A stretch of DNA of 64,000 nucleotides from Rhodanobacter sp. DHB23 (GTDB lineage: Bacteria > Pseudomonadota > Gammaproteobacteria > Xanthomonadales > Rhodanobacteraceae), in contig NZ_JACYXK010000016.1 of assembly GCF_014842975.1 (NCBI RefSeq), forward strand, positions 1 through 64,000. Reading direction: 5' to 3'. The notes under the pieces are model-generated. The model was not told the origin of the DNA and did no database searches. It worked only from the letters and a program-made list of their open reading frames with translations. Shown here one piece after another: positions 1 to 8,711 of the stretch; position 1 is the stretch's first letter; every line of letters starts with the position of its first letter. Made by a program: the position numbers and the translations under genes.

Positions 1-38
1 TGGTTGTTGCGCACCACCACTTCCTTGCTGTCGATCAG
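1..38. other. Inverted copy of an internal motD segment (possible assembly edge artefact)
   Basis: Bases 1-38 are the exact reverse complement of positions 6937-6974 inside motD. Identity stops abruptly at base 39. The flhF reading frame happens to stay open through the segment, but the residues it would encode do not look like FlhF. A terminal inverted fragment at the very edge of a sequence is typical of a fold-back read or contig-end artefact. A real small inverted duplication is possible but less likely. Confidence 0.8.
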
Positions 39-1057
39 TCGCCGCGCCGCCCGCCGCCAGGCCAGGCGTCGCGCCAGCCGCGGTGGCGCCGCCGCCGGTG
101 CCGGCGCATCCGTTGATGGAACGCGCCGCCCGCGACACCGCGCAGCTGCGCAGCGACTTCAACGAGCTGCGCTCGATGCTGGAAGTGCAGCTGTCCAGCC
201 TCGCCTGGAACGACATGGAGCGGCGCCAGCCGCTGCGCGCGCGCATCCTGCGCGAACTGACCCGGCTCGGCATCGAGGCCGGCGTCGCGCGCACCCTGGT
301 GGACGAACTGCCCGAACAGATCAGCGCCGACCAGGCCCGCTACCTGCCGCTGGGCATGCTCAGCCGCAGCCTGGCAGTGAGCGGCCGCCAGCTATGCGCC
401 GACGAACGCAGCGTCACCGCGCTGGTCGGCCCCACCGGCGTGGGCAAGACCACGACCATCGCGAAACTCGCCGCGAGGGCGGTGATGCGCCATGGCGCCC
501 CCCAGGTGGCGCTGGTCAGCACCGACCACTACCGCATCGGCGCGGCCGCGCAGCTGGAGCATTACGGGCGCCTGCTGGGCGTGCAGGTCTACCCGGCCTA
601 CGATGCGCGCAGCCTGGGCAAGGTGCTGGAGATGCTGCAGGGCCGCCACACCGTGCTGATCGACACCGCCGGCATGGCCGGCTGCGACCCGCGGCTGGCG
701 CAGCAACTGGAGATCCTCGCCGGCGCCGGCGAACTGCGTTCCTGCCTGGTGCTGGCCGCCAATGCGCAGGTGGCCTCGCTGGAAGAGGCGGTGGACGCTT
801 ATCATGCGCTGAAGCCGCATGCCTGCATCCTCACCAAGCTGGACGAGGCGCCGCGGCTGGGCGGCGCGCTGTCGGTGCTGATCCACCACCGGCTGCCGCT
901 GGACTATGTGACCGACGGGCAGCGCGTGCCCGAGGACATCGCCACGGCCGACGCGCGCGAACTGGTGTGCCGCGCCGCGCGCTCGGCCAAGGCGAGCGCG
1001 AACCCTGACGACGATACGATGGCCGAACGCTTCGGCCTTGCCATGGCTGAAGCATGA
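2..1057 (+). CDS. flhF: Flagellar biosynthesis GTPase FlhF (5' end missing)
   Basis: This is the C-terminal part of FlhF, an SRP-type GTPase that selects the cell pole for assembly of a polar flagellum. The NG domain is intact. The P-loop GPTGVGKTTT is encoded near 429-458, the DTAGM G3 motif near 662, and the TKLD specificity motif near 833. Upstream there is a proline/alanine-rich linker and a helical stretch (FNELRSMLEVQLSSL) typical of the FlhF N region. The frame is open to the window edge, so the true N-terminus lies outside; the first 38 bases are probably foreign (see separate entry). The stop overlaps the ATG at 1054, in the usual flhF-flhG-fliA arrangement of polar flagellates. Confidence 0.93.
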   Translation, partial: GCCAPPLPCCRSVAAPPAARPGVAPAAVAPPPVPAHPLMERAARDTAQLRSDFNELRSMLEVQLSSLAWNDMERRQPLRARILRELTRLGIEAGVARTLVDELPEQISADQARYLPLGMLSRSLAVSGRQLCADERSVTALVGPTGVGKTTTIAKLAARAVMRHGAPQVALVSTDHYRIGAAAQLEHYGRLLGVQVYPAYDARSLGKVLEMLQGRHTVLIDTAGMAGCDPRLAQQLEILAGAGELRSCLVLAANAQVASLEEAVDAYHALKPHACILTKLDEAPRLGGALSVLIHHRLPLDYVTDGQRVPEDIATADARELVCRAARSAKASANPDDDTMAERFGLAMAEA

Positions 1058-1071
1058 ATGGAGTGTCCGCG

Positions 1072-2013
1072 ATGAACCAGGCTTGGGGGCTGCAACAGTT
1101 GTTGACCGCGATGGTCGTGCCGCCATCGCCGGCGACGGCGGCTGCATCCGGCCACCAGGCCGATGGCTTGCTGGCGGCAGTTCCGCCGACGCGGAGGTCG
1201 TGCCGCACGATCGCGGTGGCCGGCGGCAAGGGCGGCGTGGGCAAGAGCACCGTGGCGGTGAACCTGGGCGTGGCGCTGGCCGGTGCCGGCCACGAGACGA
1301 TCCTGCTGGACGCCGACACCGGCCTGGCGAACGTGGACGTGCTGCTCGGCCTTTCGCCCCCGCAGCACATCGGCCACATGCTAGACGGCGAATGCACGTT
1401 GGAGTCGCTGCTGACGCCCGCGCCGGGCGGCCTGCAGATCGTGCCTTCCGGTTCCGGTGCGCGCCGGCTGGCGCAACTGGACAACAACCAGCTGGCGGCT
1501 ATCATCCGCGCCTTCGACGACTTGCCGCAGCCGCCCGAATACCTGCTGGTGGACACCGCCGCGGGCCTGTCAGACAGTGTGACGATGTTCGCCGCTGCGG
1601 CGGCCGAGGTGATCCTGGTGGTGTGCGACGAACCCGCTTCCCTGACGGACGCCTACGGATTGGCCAAGGTACTCAGCCGCGACTTCGGCGTGCGCCGCCT
1701 GCGCATGGTCGCCAACATGGTGCGCAACGAGGGCGATGCGCGGCTGCTGCACCAGAAGCTGGCCCGGGTCAGCGACCGCTTCCTCGACGTGGCCATGGAG
1801 TTCAGCGGCTGGATCCCCCACGACGAACGTCTACGCCAGGCGATCAAGCGCCAGGCTGCCGTGGTAGAAATGTGGCCGTCGAGTCCGTCGGCCAGGGCAT
1901 TCAAGAAACTGGCCGAGTCGGTCGATAAATGGATCGAGCCCGGTCGCGCGGGTCTCGATCGCATCTCCTTCTTCGGTGGCCGGGATGGTCCGGCCGGGGG
2001 AAAACCGGGATGA
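1072..2013 (+). CDS. flhG: Flagellar number regulator FlhG (FleN, MinD-like ATPase)
   Basis: MinD/ParA-type ATPase that limits the number of polar flagella by antagonising FlhF and the flagellar master regulator. The deviant Walker A motif GGKGGVGKST begins around residue 51, LLDADTGLANVD follows, and LLVDTAAGLSDSV is the Walker B/switch region. The start at 1072 has GGAG eight bases upstream and gives MNQAWGLQQL, resembling FlhG N-termini. An ATG at 1054 overlapping the flhF stop is the alternative and would add six residues. The C-terminus overlaps the fliA start by ATGA, so translation is probably coupled. It is about 40 residues longer than Pseudomonas FleN because of an N-terminal Ala/Pro-rich segment. 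Confidence 0.93.
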   Translation: MNQAWGLQQLLTAMVVPPSPATAAASGHQADGLLAAVPPTRRSCRTIAVAGGKGGVGKSTVAVNLGVALAGAGHETILLDADTGLANVDVLLGLSPPQHIGHMLDGECTLESLLTPAPGGLQIVPSGSGARRLAQLDNNQLAAIIRAFDDLPQPPEYLLVDTAAGLSDSVTMFAAAAAEVILVVCDEPASLTDAYGLAKVLSRDFGVRRLRMVANMVRNEGDARLLHQKLARVSDRFLDVAMEFSGWIPHDERLRQAIKRQAAVVEMWPSSPSARAFKKLAESVDKWIEPGRAGLDRISFFGGRDGPAGGKPG

Positions 2014-2738
2014 GCGCGACTTCGGAATATCTACAACTCTCCCGCGAAAGTGCCGACGAGCTCGTTCGTCGGCACGCGCCGTTGGTACGGCGGATCGCCT
2101 ATCACCTGATGGGGCGGTTGCCGGCCAGCGTCGACGTGGGCGACCTGATCCAGGCGGGGATGATCGGTTTGCTCGAGGCAGCGCGCCATTTTGCCAACGA
2201 CAAGGGAGCCAGCTTCGAGACGTTTGCGGGCATCCGCATCCGTGGTGCGATGCTGGACGAGCTGCGGCGCGCCGACTGGACGCCGCGCTCGGTGCACCGC
2301 AAGACCCGCGAAGTGGCCGAGACCATCCGCCAGATCGAGGCCGAGACCGGCGCCGAGGCGGATGGCGCCGAGGTGATCCGCCGGCTCGGCATCAGCGCGG
2401 AGGAGTACCACCAGGTGCTCGCCGATGCGCTTTCCTCGCGCCTGCTCAGCCTCACCTCGTCGGACGACGGCGAGGAAACCGGCGTGCTCGACGTGGCGGA
2501 CGAGAACAGCCTGGCCCCCGACGAGGGCATCGAGCACAGCGGCATGCGCGAGGCGCTGATCGAGGCCATCGTCGACCTGCCCGAGCGTGAGCAGCTGGTG
2601 ATGTCGCTGTACTACGAGCAGGAATTGAACCTCAAGGAAATCGGCGCCGTGCTCGGCGTGAGCGAGTCGCGCGTGTGCCAGATCCACGGCCAGGCCGTGA
2701 TCCGGCTGCGCGGCAAGCTCTCCGGCTGGCGCACCTGA
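2010..2738 (+). CDS. fliA: RNA polymerase sigma-28 factor FliA
   Basis: Sigma factor for late flagellar and chemotaxis genes, 242 residues, the normal FliA size. Region 2 is seen in DLIQAGMIGLLEAARHF and the following GIRIRGAMLDELR. Region 3 contains RSVHRKTREV. The region 4 helix-turn-helix is LKEIGAVLGVSESRVCQIHGQA near the C-terminus. The ATG at 2010 overlaps the flhG stop (ATGA) and follows a GGGGGA Shine-Dalgarno; an in-frame upstream extension exists but lies inside flhG. Its likely targets are visible in the same window: near-consensus FliA promoters at 10249-10275 and 10357-10383. Confidence 0.96.
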   Translation: MSATSEYLQLSRESADELVRRHAPLVRRIAYHLMGRLPASVDVGDLIQAGMIGLLEAARHFANDKGASFETFAGIRIRGAMLDELRRADWTPRSVHRKTREVAETIRQIEAETGAEADGAEVIRRLGISAEEYHQVLADALSSRLLSLTSSDDGEETGVLDVADENSLAPDEGIEHSGMREALIEAIVDLPEREQLVMSLYYEQELNLKEIGAVLGVSESRVCQIHGQAVIRLRGKLSGWRT

Positions 2739-2792
2739 GCGCCGTCACCCCGCATAACCCCAGGCACAACGCAAAGCACGCGGAGCATTCGT

Positions 2793-3200
2793 TTGGACAA
2801 GAACATGAAAATCCTGGTGGTGGACGATTTCTCCACCATGCGGCGCATCGTCAGGAACCTGCTGGTGGAGCTGGGCTTCACCAACACCCTGATCCAGGAA
2901 GCCGACGACGGCAACAACGCGCTCACCATGCTGCGCGGCCAGCCGTTCGACCTGGTGGTGACCGACTGGAACATGCCCAACATGACCGGCATCGACCTGC
3001 TGCGCGCGATCCGCGCCGAGCCCGCGCTGAAGGGCCTGCCGGTGCTGATGGTGACGGCCGAGAACAACCGCGACCAGATCATCGCCGCCGCCCAGGCCGG
3101 CGTGAACGGCTACGTGGTCAAACCCTTCACTGCGGCCACCTTGCAGGAGAAGCTCACCAAGATCTTCGAGCGGATCGCCGCCAGCGGAGCGAAAGCATGA
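2793..3200 (+). CDS. cheY: Chemotaxis response regulator CheY
   Basis: Single receiver domain of 135 residues that binds the flagellar switch when phosphorylated. It resembles E. coli CheY closely in the [16 protein letters not shown] stretch. The acidic pair is D11/D12, the phosphoacceptor D58 (TDWNMP), the switch threonine T88, Y107 and K110 (VKPF). The TTG start at 2793 has GGAG seven bases upstream; the internal ATG at 2805 has poorer spacing. The stop overlaps the cheZ start (ATGA), a pairing that suggests the phosphatase is co-made with its substrate. This is the CheY of the flagellar core array, distinct from the paralogue at 10765. Confidence 0.95.
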   Translation: MDKNMKILVVDDFSTMRRIVRNLLVELGFTNTLIQEADDGNNALTMLRGQPFDLVVTDWNMPNMTGIDLLRAIRAEPALKGLPVLMVTAENNRDQIIAAAQAGVNGYVVKPFTAATLQEKLTKIFERIAASGAKA

Positions 3201-3838
3201 GCACCTTGATCCCACTGGCCGCCGACGAGAACCTGCCGTCCGAGCTGCGCGACCTGCTGAACAGCCCGGAAGGCCCGGCCTTCGAGCATGCCCTGGACAG
3301 CATGGTGCGCCAGCGCGAGCAGCACCTGTTCCGCGCGCTGGGCCACCTGGCCCGCGAACTGCACGATGCCGTGCGCCGCCTCGGCGGCGAACTGGCGCAG
3401 GAAGGCGTGCCCGGCATCGTCGCCGACGCACGCCAGCACCTGCAGGACGTGCTGGAAATGAGCGCCAACGCCGCCAACCGCAGCATCGACTTCGCCGAGC
3501 GCCTGCGGCCGCAGGCCGATTCGCTGGCGCAGCGCGCCGACGACGTGCTCAAGCGCGCGGCGAACGACGAGCTGGCCGCCGGGCTGGCGCGCGAGGCGGC
3601 CGGCTTCGCCGAGAGCTGCCGCGCCGGCCTCGCCGACATGGTGGTGGCGCAGTCCTGGCAGGACCTCACCGGCCAGCGCGTCAAGAAGGTGTCCGCCTTC
3701 ATCGGCACGGTCGAGACCTCGCTGCTGGAACTGGTGCGCCTCACCGGCGCGCTGGCCGGCGCCGAGGCGCCGGTCGACGTGGCCAAGGTGACCAGCCAGG
3801 AGGACGCCGACCGGCTGCTCAGCGAATTCGGCTTCTAA
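3197..3838 (+). CDS. cheZ: CheY-phosphate phosphatase CheZ
   Basis: Dephosphorylates CheY-P to end the motor-switching signal. The 213-residue protein is almost entirely helical. The catalytic stretch [14 protein letters not shown] holds the conserved glutamine that E. coli CheZ inserts into the CheY active site. The C-terminal helix [11 protein letters not shown] matches the CheY-binding peptide of the family. It starts with an ATG overlapping the cheY stop. CheZ is present only in this first chemotaxis set; the second operon (10.4-23.4 kb) has none, so signals from both kinases may be terminated here (inference). Confidence 0.94.
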   Translation: MSTLIPLAADENLPSELRDLLNSPEGPAFEHALDSMVRQREQHLFRALGHLARELHDAVRRLGGELAQEGVPGIVADARQHLQDVLEMSANAANRSIDFAERLRPQADSLAQRADDVLKRAANDELAAGLAREAAGFAESCRAGLADMVVAQSWQDLTGQRVKKVSAFIGTVETSLLELVRLTGALAGAEAPVDVAKVTSQEDADRLLSEFGF

Positions 3839-3851
3839 GGGACTTGGCGCA

Positions 3852-5774
3852 GTGAACGCGGATTTCGACAACGAGCTGCGCCAGGACTTCCTCGTCGAAG
3901 CGGGCGAACTCGTCGAGCGTCTCGGCGAGCAACTGGTGGGGCTGGAAGCGGCGCCGGGCGACGGCGACCTGCTGAACGCCGTGTTCCGCGCCTTCCACAC
4001 CGTGAAGGGCGGCGCCGGCTTCCTCGCGCTGGAACCGATGGTGCAGCTGTGCCACAACGCCGAGGACCTGCTCAACCAGGCGCGCAACGGCAACCTGACG
4101 CTGGACGCCAGCTACATGGACGCCCTGCTGCAGACGCTGGACCGGCTGGTCGAGATGATGGCCGCGCTGGGCGCGGGCACGCCGCTGGCCATGCCGCCGC
4201 CGGAACTGCTCAAGGCGCTGCTGCCGCGCGGCGTCGCCGCACCCGTTCCCGCGCCTGCGCCGGCTCCCGTGCCGGCACCGGCCCCTGCGCCTGCCGGCGG
4301 CGCCATCGACGACAGCGAGTTCGAGGCGCTGCTCGACAGCCTGTACGGCACGGCGGCGCCCGGCACCATCGAGCCGGCTGCGATGCCGTCGGCGGCCGCG
4401 CCTGCGCCGGTCGCTGCAGGCACCATCGACGATGATGAATTCGAGGCGCTGCTGGATGCGCTGCACGGCACCGCCGGGCAACCCGGCGTGGCGGCACCCG
4501 CGCCTGCGGCCACGGAGCCAGCGCCGGCGCCGGCTCCGGTCGCAGTGGCGCCCGTGCAGGCCGCCGCGCCTGCTGCGCGCCAGGCCGCGCCGCCGACGGC
4601 CGAAACCACCGTACGCGTGGATACCGCGCGGCTGGACGTGCTGGTCAACCATGCCGGCGAACTGGTGCTGGCGCGCAACCGCCTGCTCAGCCTCGCCGCG
4701 CGCCATGGCAGCGAGGCGCTGGCCGCGGCGGCCGGCGAACTGGATCGCATCACCGACGAGCTGCAAGGCGCGGTGATGGGCATGCGCATGCAGCCGGTGG
4801 GGCGCCTGTTCCAGCGCTTCCCGCGCATCGTGCGCGACCTCGCCCGCCAGCTCGGCAAGGAGGTGGAGCTGGTGCTGGAAGGCGAGGGCACCGACCTCGA
4901 CCGCAGCCTGGTCGAGGCCCTGGCCGATCCGTTGATCCACTTGCTGCGCAACGCACTGGACCATGGCGTGGAGATGCCCGCCGACCGCGAGCGCGCCGGC
5001 AAGGCACGCAAGGGGCGCGTGGTGCTGGCGGCCAGCCAGCGCGGCGAGCGCATCGTCATCACCGTGTCCGACGACGGCCGCGGCATGGATGCGGAGATCC
5101 TCAAGCGCAAGGCGGTGGAGAAGGGCGTGATCGACGCGGCGCAGGCCGCGCGGCTGTCCGAGGCCGAGTGCTACGAGCTGATCTTCCGCCCCGGCTTTTC
5201 CACCGCCGCCACGGTCTCGGACATCTCCGGCCGCGGCGTCGGCATGGACGTGGTGAAGACCCGCATCACCGAACTGGGCGGCACGCTGGCGGTGCATTCG
5301 CGCCTCGGCCATGGCAGCGAGCTCGAGCTCGCGGTGCCGCTCACGCTGGCGGTGGTGCGCGTGCTGATGGTGCGCGTGGGCAGCCGCCTGCTCTCCCTGC
5401 CGCTGGGCAACGTGGAGGAGGTGTTCGAACTGGCCGCCGGCCAGGACTGCCTGCTCGACGGGCGCCTGGTGGCCCGCCACCGCGGCCGCGCGCTGCCGCT
5501 GGTCGACATGGTCGACTGGGCCGGCGTGGCAGGCGAGCCCGTGCGCCACGTGGCGGTGCTGCACATCGGCCACCAGCGGCTGGGCTGCCTGGTGCACGAG
5601 GTGCTCGGCCGCGAGGACGTCATCGTCAAGCCGCTGGGCCACCTGTTCGCCGGCGTGCCCGGCGTGGCCGGCGCCACCGTCACCGGCGACGGCCGGCTGG
5701 CGCTGGTGATGGACCTGGCCGGCCTGGCCGACAGCGCCGCGCAGCCTTCCGTTCCCCTGGCGCAGGCCGGCTGA
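3852..5774 (+). CDS. cheA: Chemotaxis histidine kinase CheA (flagellar core array)
   Basis: Receptor-coupled kinase for CheY/CheB, 640 residues from a GTG start. Domains in order: Hpt with phosphorylated H49 (FHTVKGGAGF); an Ala/Pro linker of about 150 residues carrying two near-copies of an acidic motif (IDDSEFEALLDSLYG and IDDDEFEALLDALHG); a dimerisation helix pair (LVNHAGELVLARNRL); an ATPase domain with the N box LLRNALDHG, G1 DDGRGMD and G2 GRGVGMD; and a C-terminal CheW-like domain. No typical P2 CheY-binding domain is seen, so the duplicated motif may replace it (inference). It sits between cheZ and motC; the Pseudomonas counterpart operon has cheB at this point, which is missing here. 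Confidence 0.95.
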   Translation: MNADFDNELRQDFLVEAGELVERLGEQLVGLEAAPGDGDLLNAVFRAFHTVKGGAGFLALEPMVQLCHNAEDLLNQARNGNLTLDASYMDALLQTLDRLVEMMAALGAGTPLAMPPPELLKALLPRGVAAPVPAPAPAPVPAPAPAPAGGAIDDSEFEALLDSLYGTAAPGTIEPAAMPSAAAPAPVAAGTIDDDEFEALLDALHGTAGQPGVAAPAPAATEPAPAPAPVAVAPVQAAAPAARQAAPPTAETTVRVDTARLDVLVNHAGELVLARNRLLSLAARHGSEALAAAAGELDRITDELQGAVMGMRMQPVGRLFQRFPRIVRDLARQLGKEVELVLEGEGTDLDRSLVEALADPLIHLLRNALDHGVEMPADRERAGKARKGRVVLAASQRGERIVITVSDDGRGMDAEILKRKAVEKGVIDAAQAARLSEAECYELIFRPGFSTAATVSDISGRGVGMDVVKTRITELGGTLAVHSRLGHGSELELAVPLTLAVVRVLMVRVGSRLLSLPLGNVEEVFELAAGQDCLLDGRLVARHRGRALPLVDMVDWAGVAGEPVRHVAVLHIGHQRLGCLVHEVLGREDVIVKPLGHLFAGVPGVAGATVTGDGRLALVMDLAGLADSAAQPSVPLAQAG

Positions 5775-5779
5775 ACCGC

Positions 5780-6520
5780 ATGGACCTGATCAGCATCATC
5801 GGCACGCTGCTGGCCTTCCTGGTCATCATCGTCGGCACCATCCTCAAGGGTTCCACCGTCGATGCGCTGTGGAACCCCGCGGCCTGCGTGATCGTGTTCG
5901 CCGGCACCGCCGCCGCGCTGATGGTGCAGAACCAGGGCAAGGTGCTCAAGCACGCGCTGAAGATGATGTCGATGATCTTCAAGCCGCCGATGCACCGGCC
6001 GGAGGACCTCATCAGCCGCGTGGTGGGCTGGAGCGAAATCTCGCGCCGGCAGGGCCTGCTGGGGCTGGAGCCGCAGATCGAAGCCGAGCCCGACCCGTTC
6101 ATCAGGAAGGGCCTGCAGATGCTGGTCGACGGCAGCGAGCCCGAGGCGATCCGCAGCGTGCTGGAGGTGGACATGGACACCCGCGAGGCCACCGACCTGG
6201 CCGCCTCCAAGGTGTACGAAAGCGCCGGCATCTTCTCGCCCACCCTGGGCATCATCGGCGCGGTGATGGGCCTGATGGCGGTGATGCAGAACCTGACCGA
6301 TCCCAGCAAGCTCGGCCACGGCATCGCCGCCGCCTTCGTGGCGACGATCTACGGCGTGGCGCTGGCCAACCTGTTCATGCTGCCGATGGCTGCGCGGTTG
6401 AAGGGCCTGATCGGCAAGCAGAGCAGGATGCGCGAGATCCTGATCGAGGGACTGGTGTCGATCGCGCAGGGCGACAACCCGCGCCAGATCGAGGCGCGCC
6501 TGCAGGGTTACGTGTCGTGA
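5780..6520 (+). CDS. motC: Flagellar motor stator protein MotC (MotA family)
   Basis: Inner-membrane proton-channel subunit of the stator, 246 residues. Transmembrane segments are visible at the N-terminus (IIGTLLAFLVIIVGTIL), at AACVIVFAGTAAALMV, and as a C-terminal pair around GIFSPTLGIIGAVMGLMAV and GIAAAFVATIYGVALANLF. The latter contains the conserved Pro/Gly-rich MotA motif. The cytoplasmic loop carries the charged residues that contact the rotor. It pairs with MotD, whose GTG start overlaps this stop. The position after cheA matches the MotCD pair of Pseudomonas, a second stator used for swarming or movement in viscous media; whether a motAB pair exists elsewhere cannot be seen. Confidence 0.93.
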   Translation: MDLISIIGTLLAFLVIIVGTILKGSTVDALWNPAACVIVFAGTAAALMVQNQGKVLKHALKMMSMIFKPPMHRPEDLISRVVGWSEISRRQGLLGLEPQIEAEPDPFIRKGLQMLVDGSEPEAIRSVLEVDMDTREATDLAASKVYESAGIFSPTLGIIGAVMGLMAVMQNLTDPSKLGHGIAAAFVATIYGVALANLFMLPMAARLKGLIGKQSRMREILIEGLVSIAQGDNPRQIEARLQGYVS

Positions 6521-7617
6521 GCCGACGGCACAAGCACGAGGATCACGTCAACCACGAGGCCTGGGCGATTCCCTATGCCGACCTGATGACCCTGCTGCTG
6601 GCCTTCTTCGTGGTGATGTACGCCGTCTCGGTGGTCAACGAGGGCAAGTTCCGCGTGATGTCCGAGTCGCTGATCGAGGCGTTCAACGGCTCCAGCCATG
6701 CGATCGCGCCGCTGCCGCCGACCAAGGTGCGTCCGCACAACGTCGACCCGTCCATCGCCACCCCGGAAGGGCAGGCGGGCGCGATGGTGCCGATTGCCGT
6801 GCCGATCCCGCCGCATCCGGTGGCGGTGCAGGGCGGCGACGGGCACAACATCGGCAAGGGCGTCGACGCCGGCAAGGGAGCCGGGGCGGCGACCCTCGGG
6901 CTGATCGAGTCCAGGGTGCGCAAGGCGCTGCAGCCGCTGATCGACAGCAAGGAAGTGGTGGTGCGCAACAACCAGCACTGGCTGGAGATCGAGATCCGCA
7001 CCGACATCCTGTTCCCCAGCGGCGTGGCGCAGCTGTCCGTGCCGGCACAGGGCGTGCTGAACAACCTGGCGGCGGTGCTGGCCGGCTTCACCAATTCGCT
7101 GCGCATCGAGGGCTTCACCGACAACGTGCCGATCAGCACCGCGCTGTTCCCCTCGAACTGGGAGCTTTCGGCGGCGCGCGCCGGCAGCGTGGCGCGGCTG
7201 TTCGTGGACGCCGGCATCGCCCCGGACAGGCTGGGCATCGTCGGCTGGGGCGAGACGCATTCGGTGGGCGACAACGGCACCGCGGACGGCCGCAACGCCA
7301 ACCGCCGCGTGCTGGTGGTGGTGATGGGCGAAAACTCGGCCCCGCAACGCGAACAGAGCGCCCTCGGCACGCTCGACCGACAGCCCGGCGTCGCTGCGGC
7401 GTCATCGGTGGGCAGCCTGCCCACCGTGCAGGTCGTCGAGCCCATGCCTGCGCCGGCGGGCGCGGCATTGCCGCAGGGTGCGGCCAAGGGTGCTGTGCAG
7501 CCGCAGGGCGTGCCCGCCAGGGATGCCACCGTTCCGGCGGACGGCCCGGCCACCCATGCCGGGCCGCGCGCAGGTGGTGCATCCACGCCGGCGCCGCCGG
7601 CCGGAGCCGTGCCATGA
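6517..7617 (+). CDS. motD: Flagellar motor stator protein MotD (MotB family)
   Basis: Peptidoglycan-anchored stator subunit, 366 residues. The plug and single TM helix is WAIPYADLMTLLLAFFVVMY, with the essential proton-binding aspartate in YADLM. The OmpA-like peptidoglycan-binding domain spans roughly residues 140-275, with the GFTDNVPIS motif and NRRVLVVV. The last ~90 residues are Ala/Pro-rich and probably disordered. The GTG start overlaps the motC stop (GTGA). Positions 6937-6974 inside this gene are duplicated in inverse orientation at bases 1-38 of the window. Confidence 0.93.
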   Translation: MSRRHKHEDHVNHEAWAIPYADLMTLLLAFFVVMYAVSVVNEGKFRVMSESLIEAFNGSSHAIAPLPPTKVRPHNVDPSIATPEGQAGAMVPIAVPIPPHPVAVQGGDGHNIGKGVDAGKGAGAATLGLIESRVRKALQPLIDSKEVVVRNNQHWLEIEIRTDILFPSGVAQLSVPAQGVLNNLAAVLAGFTNSLRIEGFTDNVPISTALFPSNWELSAARAGSVARLFVDAGIAPDRLGIVGWGETHSVGDNGTADGRNANRRVLVVVMGENSAPQREQSALGTLDRQPGVAAASSVGSLPTVQVVEPMPAPAGAALPQGAAKGAVQPQGVPARDATVPADGPATHAGPRAGGASTPAPPAGAVP

Positions 7618-7645
7618 TCCGGTGCCCAGCCCATGGAGACAACGC

Positions 7646-8125
7646 ATGAATGCCCCGGTCGCAGGCCTGCTGTCGGAAGACCGCCAATGGCTGTCCTTCC
7701 GCATCGGCGCGCAGGTCTATGCCGCGCGGCTGGCGGACGTCAGCGAGGTGATCCGCGACGACGAGCTGACGCCGGTGCCGGGTTCCGCCACCGACCTGCT
7801 CGGCGTGCGCCACCTGCGCGGGCACATCGTGCCGGTGATGGACGGGCGCCGCCGGCTCGGCTTGCCGGAGCAGCCTGCCGCCGACCCGCATGCGGTGCGC
7901 ATCGTGATGCTGTCGCATGCCGGGCAGTTGCTGGGCCTCAAGGTCGATGCGGTGGGCGAGCTGCTGAGCAGCGAAGGGTTGGACATCGCGCCGCCGCCGC
8001 CCGGGCGGGCCTGCCGCGACGATGATCCGGTCTGCGGCGTGATGTCGTGGCGGGACGGCTTCGTGGCCCTGCTCGACGCACGCCGCCTGTACCGGCTGGA
8101 TGGGGGCGACGGCGATGTGGCTTGA
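7646..8125 (+). CDS. cheW: CheW-like adaptor protein
   Basis: Couples receptors to CheA, 159 residues. A CheW fold is seen in WLSFRIGAQVYAARLADVSEVI, then LLGVRHLRGHIVPVMDGRRRLG and the hydrophobic strands LLGLKVDAVGELL. A GGAGA Shine-Dalgarno lies seven bases before the ATG at 7646. Two CheW-like genes occur at this point in Pseudomonas (CheW and the ParP array-polarity protein). Only one is present here, and its divergence from the canonical CheW at 16794 leaves open whether it acts as CheW or in a ParP-like role. The next gene (DUF2802) starts before this one ends. Confidence 0.88.
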   Translation: MNAPVAGLLSEDRQWLSFRIGAQVYAARLADVSEVIRDDELTPVPGSATDLLGVRHLRGHIVPVMDGRRRLGLPEQPAADPHAVRIVMLSHAGQLLGLKVDAVGELLSSEGLDIAPPPPGRACRDDDPVCGVMSWRDGFVALLDARRLYRLDGGDGDVA

Positions 8126-8465
8126 GCTGGGCGTGCCCGCGTTGCTGCTGCTGGCGACAGGCCAGACGATCCTGCTGGTGAAGCTGTGGCGGCAGTCGCG
8201 CAGCCTGCAGCAGCGCGTCGACGCGCTGTGGCAGAACGCGGCCGGCGCCAGCACCGACGTGCCGACCTCGATGCTGGTGACGGTGCTGGGCCGGGTCGAA
8301 CGCAAGCTCGGCCAGGTGGAGCGCCCGGTCTTGCCCGAGCGTTCCTGGGAGCTGGCCAAGCAGCTCGCGCGCGAAGGTGCCGACGTGGAACAGCTGGTGG
8401 CGTGCTGCGGGCTGTCGCGTGACGAAGCGCAGCTGATCCTCGCCATGCGCGCCTCGCTGGTGTGA
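8115..8465 (+). CDS. DUF2802 family membrane-anchored protein
   Basis: Small protein of 116 residues with one N-terminal TM helix (LELGVPALLLLATGQTILLV), a helical middle and a C-terminal helix-turn-helix-like segment (ELAKQLAREGADVEQLVACCGLSRDEAQLILAMRA). This is the DUF2802 pattern, whose members regularly follow cheW at the end of polar flagellar/chemotaxis operons. Function is unknown. The ATG at 8115 overlaps the end of cheW; an in-frame ATG at 8100 is the alternative. It ends the plus-strand operon, and the following minus-strand genes converge on it across about 246 bases with no further feature seen. Confidence 0.8.
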   Translation: MWLELGVPALLLLATGQTILLVKLWRQSRSLQQRVDALWQNAAGASTDVPTSMLVTVLGRVERKLGQVERPVLPERSWELAKQLAREGADVEQLVACCGLSRDEAQLILAMRASLV

Positions 8466-8711
8466 GGCGGGCAAGCCGCGTGGTCCTGTCGCGGATTTCC
8501 TGAGCGCCTGTTCGAAACTCCTGCCCGCCCATGCCGGGAGCTGCACCGTCGCTCCCACGGGTGTTCCGCGCGCCTCGTCTTGTCCGCCCGGTGCCGGAAC
8601 GACGGGCATGCAAGCCCGCGGTTCCAGATGCGGCCGTTCTGGAGGAGGCGTCGGCGGGAAGTCGATGCAAGCAGGCGGGCGCGGCCAGCCAGGCTTCGGG
8701 AGGATCCTCAC

